Source: WAPX01 sp964622075
GTDB taxonomy: Archaea > Halobacteriota > Archaeoglobi > Archaeoglobales > Archaeoglobaceae
Direction: 5' to 3'
Assembly (NCBI GenBank): GCA_964622075.1
Contig: CAZUMR010000046.1
Location: forward strand, 1-31,201
Length of the DNA: 31,201 bases
The notes beneath the pieces are model-generated. The model did no database searches and was not told where the DNA came from. It saw only the letters and a program-made list of their open reading frames with translations. Position numbers and translations under genes: made by a program. Positions 29,559 to 31,201 of the stretch are shown here, one piece after another; position 1 is the stretch's first letter, and the number at the start of each line of letters is the position of its first letter.

Positions 29559-30110
29559 CTATAACTTTAACTGCCCTAAGATTTCAACCACCTTTCTTGC
29601 GGCAAAATCCCCGGTATATCCTGAAATAAAGGCTATTGCTCCGAGTATAATTACTCCTTCGATCGATAGTCTGACTATTCCAAGGAGCTCTACAGCTGCC
29701 CAGTTAACGGCTATACATGCAAGGTTTGCAAATCCACCGTTCGTGTACTCTACAAGAATCCCGAGTATGAGGAATGAGACAAATCCCACTACGCTGAACC
29801 AGTACGGTGTAATTACGCCATACCACGGGCTCACAAACAGGCAGAAGGAAACAGCAAACACTGCAGTTGCAATGCCGTACCCTCTTCCACACATCCTGTA
29901 TGCGAGCACGACCCAGAATACTATCAGGAATCCACCAAGAACTGCTATGTTTTTGAATGGTGCTTTGAACGGGAAGATAGATTCGAGCAACGGTTTGAGT
30001 TTAAGGTACGTCATCAGTGTGAAGATAACGTAAGCACATATCAGGGAAATCAGTACTTTTTCTGCCTGTCCCGAAACAAATTCACCAGAAACACTTTCTG
30101 CATATTTCAT
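29559..30110 (-). CDS. Integral membrane protein, unknown
   Basis: This 183-residue protein has about five or six membrane segments (roughly residues 20-36, 53-70, 77-95, 101-120, 126-143 and 148-165), with a cytoplasmic-looking N-terminal 15 residues and an aromatic FVSPWYGVITPYWFSVVGF stretch. I do not recognise a family. Its start overlaps the end of the radical SAM gene by 29 nt, so the two are translationally coupled and probably functionally linked. Confidence 0.72.
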   Translation of the reverse strand: MKYAESVSGEFVSGQAEKVLISLICAYVIFTLMTYLKLKPLLESIFPFKAPFKNIAVLGGFLIVFWVVLAYRMCGRGYGIATAVFAVSFCLFVSPWYGVITPYWFSVVGFVSFLILGILVEYTNGGFANLACIAVNWAAVELLGIVRLSIEGVIILGAIAFISGYTGDFAARKVVEILGQLKL

Positions 30111-30909
30111 GCTTTCTCATCCCCGAAACGAACTTTAAATGCCTTTTGAGCATGGTATCGTAATCGACTCTCGCATCACCAACCGGATCGTCGCTCAGGT
30201 AAACGCAGGAGCACTGCTTGCACTCCCAGGTAACAAACATCGTGTACAGTGAAATTCTGCAGGGTTTGAAGTGCTTGGTTGGCAGGTAAACTTTCTTTCC
30301 TCCAATCTTTTTCACTTTTTTAAATAGCTCCTTTTCTTCCTTTCCCGATATGTATTCTACTGTAGGATCTACCTTGTAAATGTTGAAAAGCCTGTGAAGC
30401 ACTATGCCATCAACGCCCATATCAACAAAAGTTTTTATGAGTTCCGGAATCTCTTCGTAGTTATCTCTGAAAACTGTAACGTCCGTGAATATTACTGGTT
30501 TTTCGCTTTTCCTTTCTTTTTTCTCCTCTATTAATTTTTCCAGATTTTTAAACGCCTTTTCTCTGCCCTCGAAACTGTAAATTCCAAAGGAAATTTCGTC
30601 AAGTTTGCTGTCGAATATTTCATCCACGTATTTGTCAACAAGGAAGCCGTTTGTTCCCATGCTCGCCTTTATTCCGAGACTTTTAACGTGTCTGACCATT
30701 TTGAAGAGCTCCGGGTGCAGTAATGGCTCGCCCCATCCGTGCAGACACACTTCTTTAAAGCTCGCAAGTGGCAGCTTCTTGAATTCCTCCACGTCTATGT
30801 ATCCAACAGGCCTTTCAAGGTACCTTCTCATGCAGGGTTTGCAGTTAAGAAAACAGTCGTTCGTTGATTCCACCTGTAATATATCCGGTCTTATCAGCCT
30901 CGACAGCAA
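30082..30909 (-). CDS. Radical SAM protein with SPASM-like C-terminus
   Basis: This 275-residue protein has the radical SAM cluster motif C19-x3-C23-x2-C26, then LHGWGEPLLHPE (the GGE-type SAM-binding motif) and ASMGTNGFLVD. The C-terminal part has Cys spaced as in SPASM/Twitch domains: CRISLY, ECKQCSC, and a terminal CRKCFW, expected to hold auxiliary Fe-S clusters. Such proteins often modify peptides, but also cofactors; the substrate here is unknown. The start codon is TTG, 6 nt after a ggtga Shine-Dalgarno. The order on the strand is small ORF, radical SAM, membrane protein, YkgJ-like, prs. Confidence 0.9.
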   Translation of the reverse strand: MLSRLIRPDILQVESTNDCFLNCKPCMRRYLERPVGYIDVEEFKKLPLASFKEVCLHGWGEPLLHPELFKMVRHVKSLGIKASMGTNGFLVDKYVDEIFDSKLDEISFGIYSFEGREKAFKNLEKLIEEKKERKSEKPVIFTDVTVFRDNYEEIPELIKTFVDMGVDGIVLHRLFNIYKVDPTVEYISGKEEKELFKKVKKIGGKKVYLPTKHFKPCRISLYTMFVTWECKQCSCVYLSDDPVGDARVDYDTMLKRHLKFVSGMRKHEICRKCFW

Positions 30910-30946
30910 AGCAGCTCACCGTTCAGTGTATTTACTTTTAAATTAC

Positions 30947-30964
30947 TTTCAGCATTTTCAGCAC
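30947..30964. repeat. 9-bp near-perfect tandem duplication
   Basis: The units tttcagcat and tttcagcac abut at 30947-30955 and 30956-30964, between the 55-residue ORF and the radical SAM gene. Confidence 0.75.
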
Positions 30965-30995
30965 TTTAGCTGAGCAAAAAGAGAAAATTAAAAAA

Positions 30996-31163
30996 TTACC
31001 TTCGAATAAAGCTGGCAAGCTTTCCAGCAATGCTTCCCTTGAAGCTGAGAAGCGCGGCTCCAACAACTCCAATCAATCCCATGGCGTGGCTGACCATGTA
31101 CGCCTGAAACGCGCTAACCGCTACGACCTGATGCAGAGCTGTCACAGATGCTGGTGCACACAT
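30996..31163 (-). CDS. 55-residue small membrane-type protein, unknown
   Basis: This ORF begins ATG after ggaggg with a 7-nt spacer and encodes 55 residues. The N-terminus is MCAPASVTALHQVVAV, the middle is hydrophobic and Gly/Ala-rich (about residues 28-41, GLIGVVGAALLS), and the C-terminus is basic (GKLASFIRR). It has one probable membrane helix. A TATA-like ggtataatt lies at the window edge. I do not recognise it. It lies 86 nt upstream of the radical SAM gene on the same strand. Confidence 0.6.
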   Translation of the reverse strand: MCAPASVTALHQVVAVSAFQAYMVSHAMGLIGVVGAALLSFKGSIAGKLASFIRR

Positions 31164-31201
31164 CTTCTATCCCTCCTTCAAACCCTCCAATTATACCTTC
31201 A

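Noticed and set aside
1..31201. CRISPR array, insertion sequence or prophage
   Set aside because: No regularly spaced repeats longer than 20 bp, no transposase, integrase or Cas-like ORF and no long terminal inverted repeats were seen. The tandem pairs are all different words.

Overview
The window looks like a chromosomal segment of a hyperthermophilic euryarchaeon of the order Archaeoglobales (Archaeoglobus, Ferroglobus or Geoglobus; the genus cannot be fixed by eye). The reasons are archaeal versions of core genes (ABCE1, deoxyhypusine synthase, type II GAPDH, archaeal mevalonate-pathway genes, Bud32), a DNA gyrase A subunit, a CooT-type nickel protein, a cytochrome c maturation pair CcmE/CcmF with the Cys-type CcmE, and a small siroheme protein. 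Genes are densely packed, and many start about 25 nt downstream of a TATA-like box, so many mRNAs are probably leaderless.

Layout. 1-363 is gene-free and probably holds the promoters of a gene just off the left edge. 364-3611 carries ABCE1, then a cooT-GAPDH pair with overlapping start and stop. 3750-4709 is deoxyhypusine synthase. 4845-9628 is an isoprenoid cluster on the minus strand, transcribed MEMO, mevalonate kinase, isopentenyl phosphate kinase, type 2 IPP isomerase, GGPP synthase; it supplies archaeal membrane-lipid precursors. 9679-12949 holds a membrane protein, UPF0179, a winged-helix regulator, a MazG-like pyrophosphatase and an RCK-DHH phosphoesterase. 13089-14817 has an FKBP-type isomerase with an acidic tail, a divergent small acidic protein and an unknown protein that follows ccmE-ccmF (14789-17090). 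17207-20580 has thioredoxin reductase, an Mrp/NBP35 ATPase, a PHP phosphoesterase and a DUF89/ARMT1-like protein.

20581-20963 is a gene-free stretch with a candidate structured RNA and tandem repeats. It precedes a Cys-rich protein and a small sulfite/nitrite reductase-like protein. 22359-23436 has an unknown protein with a palindrome at its start, tRNA-Leu(GAG) and a candidate H/ACA guide RNA. Then come a gate-domain membrane protein, gyrA and bud32. 27424-31163 contains a divergent pair of small proteins, PRPP synthetase, a YkgJ-like Cys-cluster protein, a membrane protein, a radical SAM/SPASM protein and a 55-residue ORF.

The strongest unannotated signals are: (1) four divergent gene pairs whose start codons lie 49-51 nt apart around one central TATA-like box, as if one box served two leaderless mRNAs; (2) many exact or near-exact two-copy tandem duplications of 8-17 bp, nearly all intergenic; (3) the H/ACA RNA candidate; and (4) the structured element at 20676-20810. 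I see no CRISPR array, insertion sequence or prophage.
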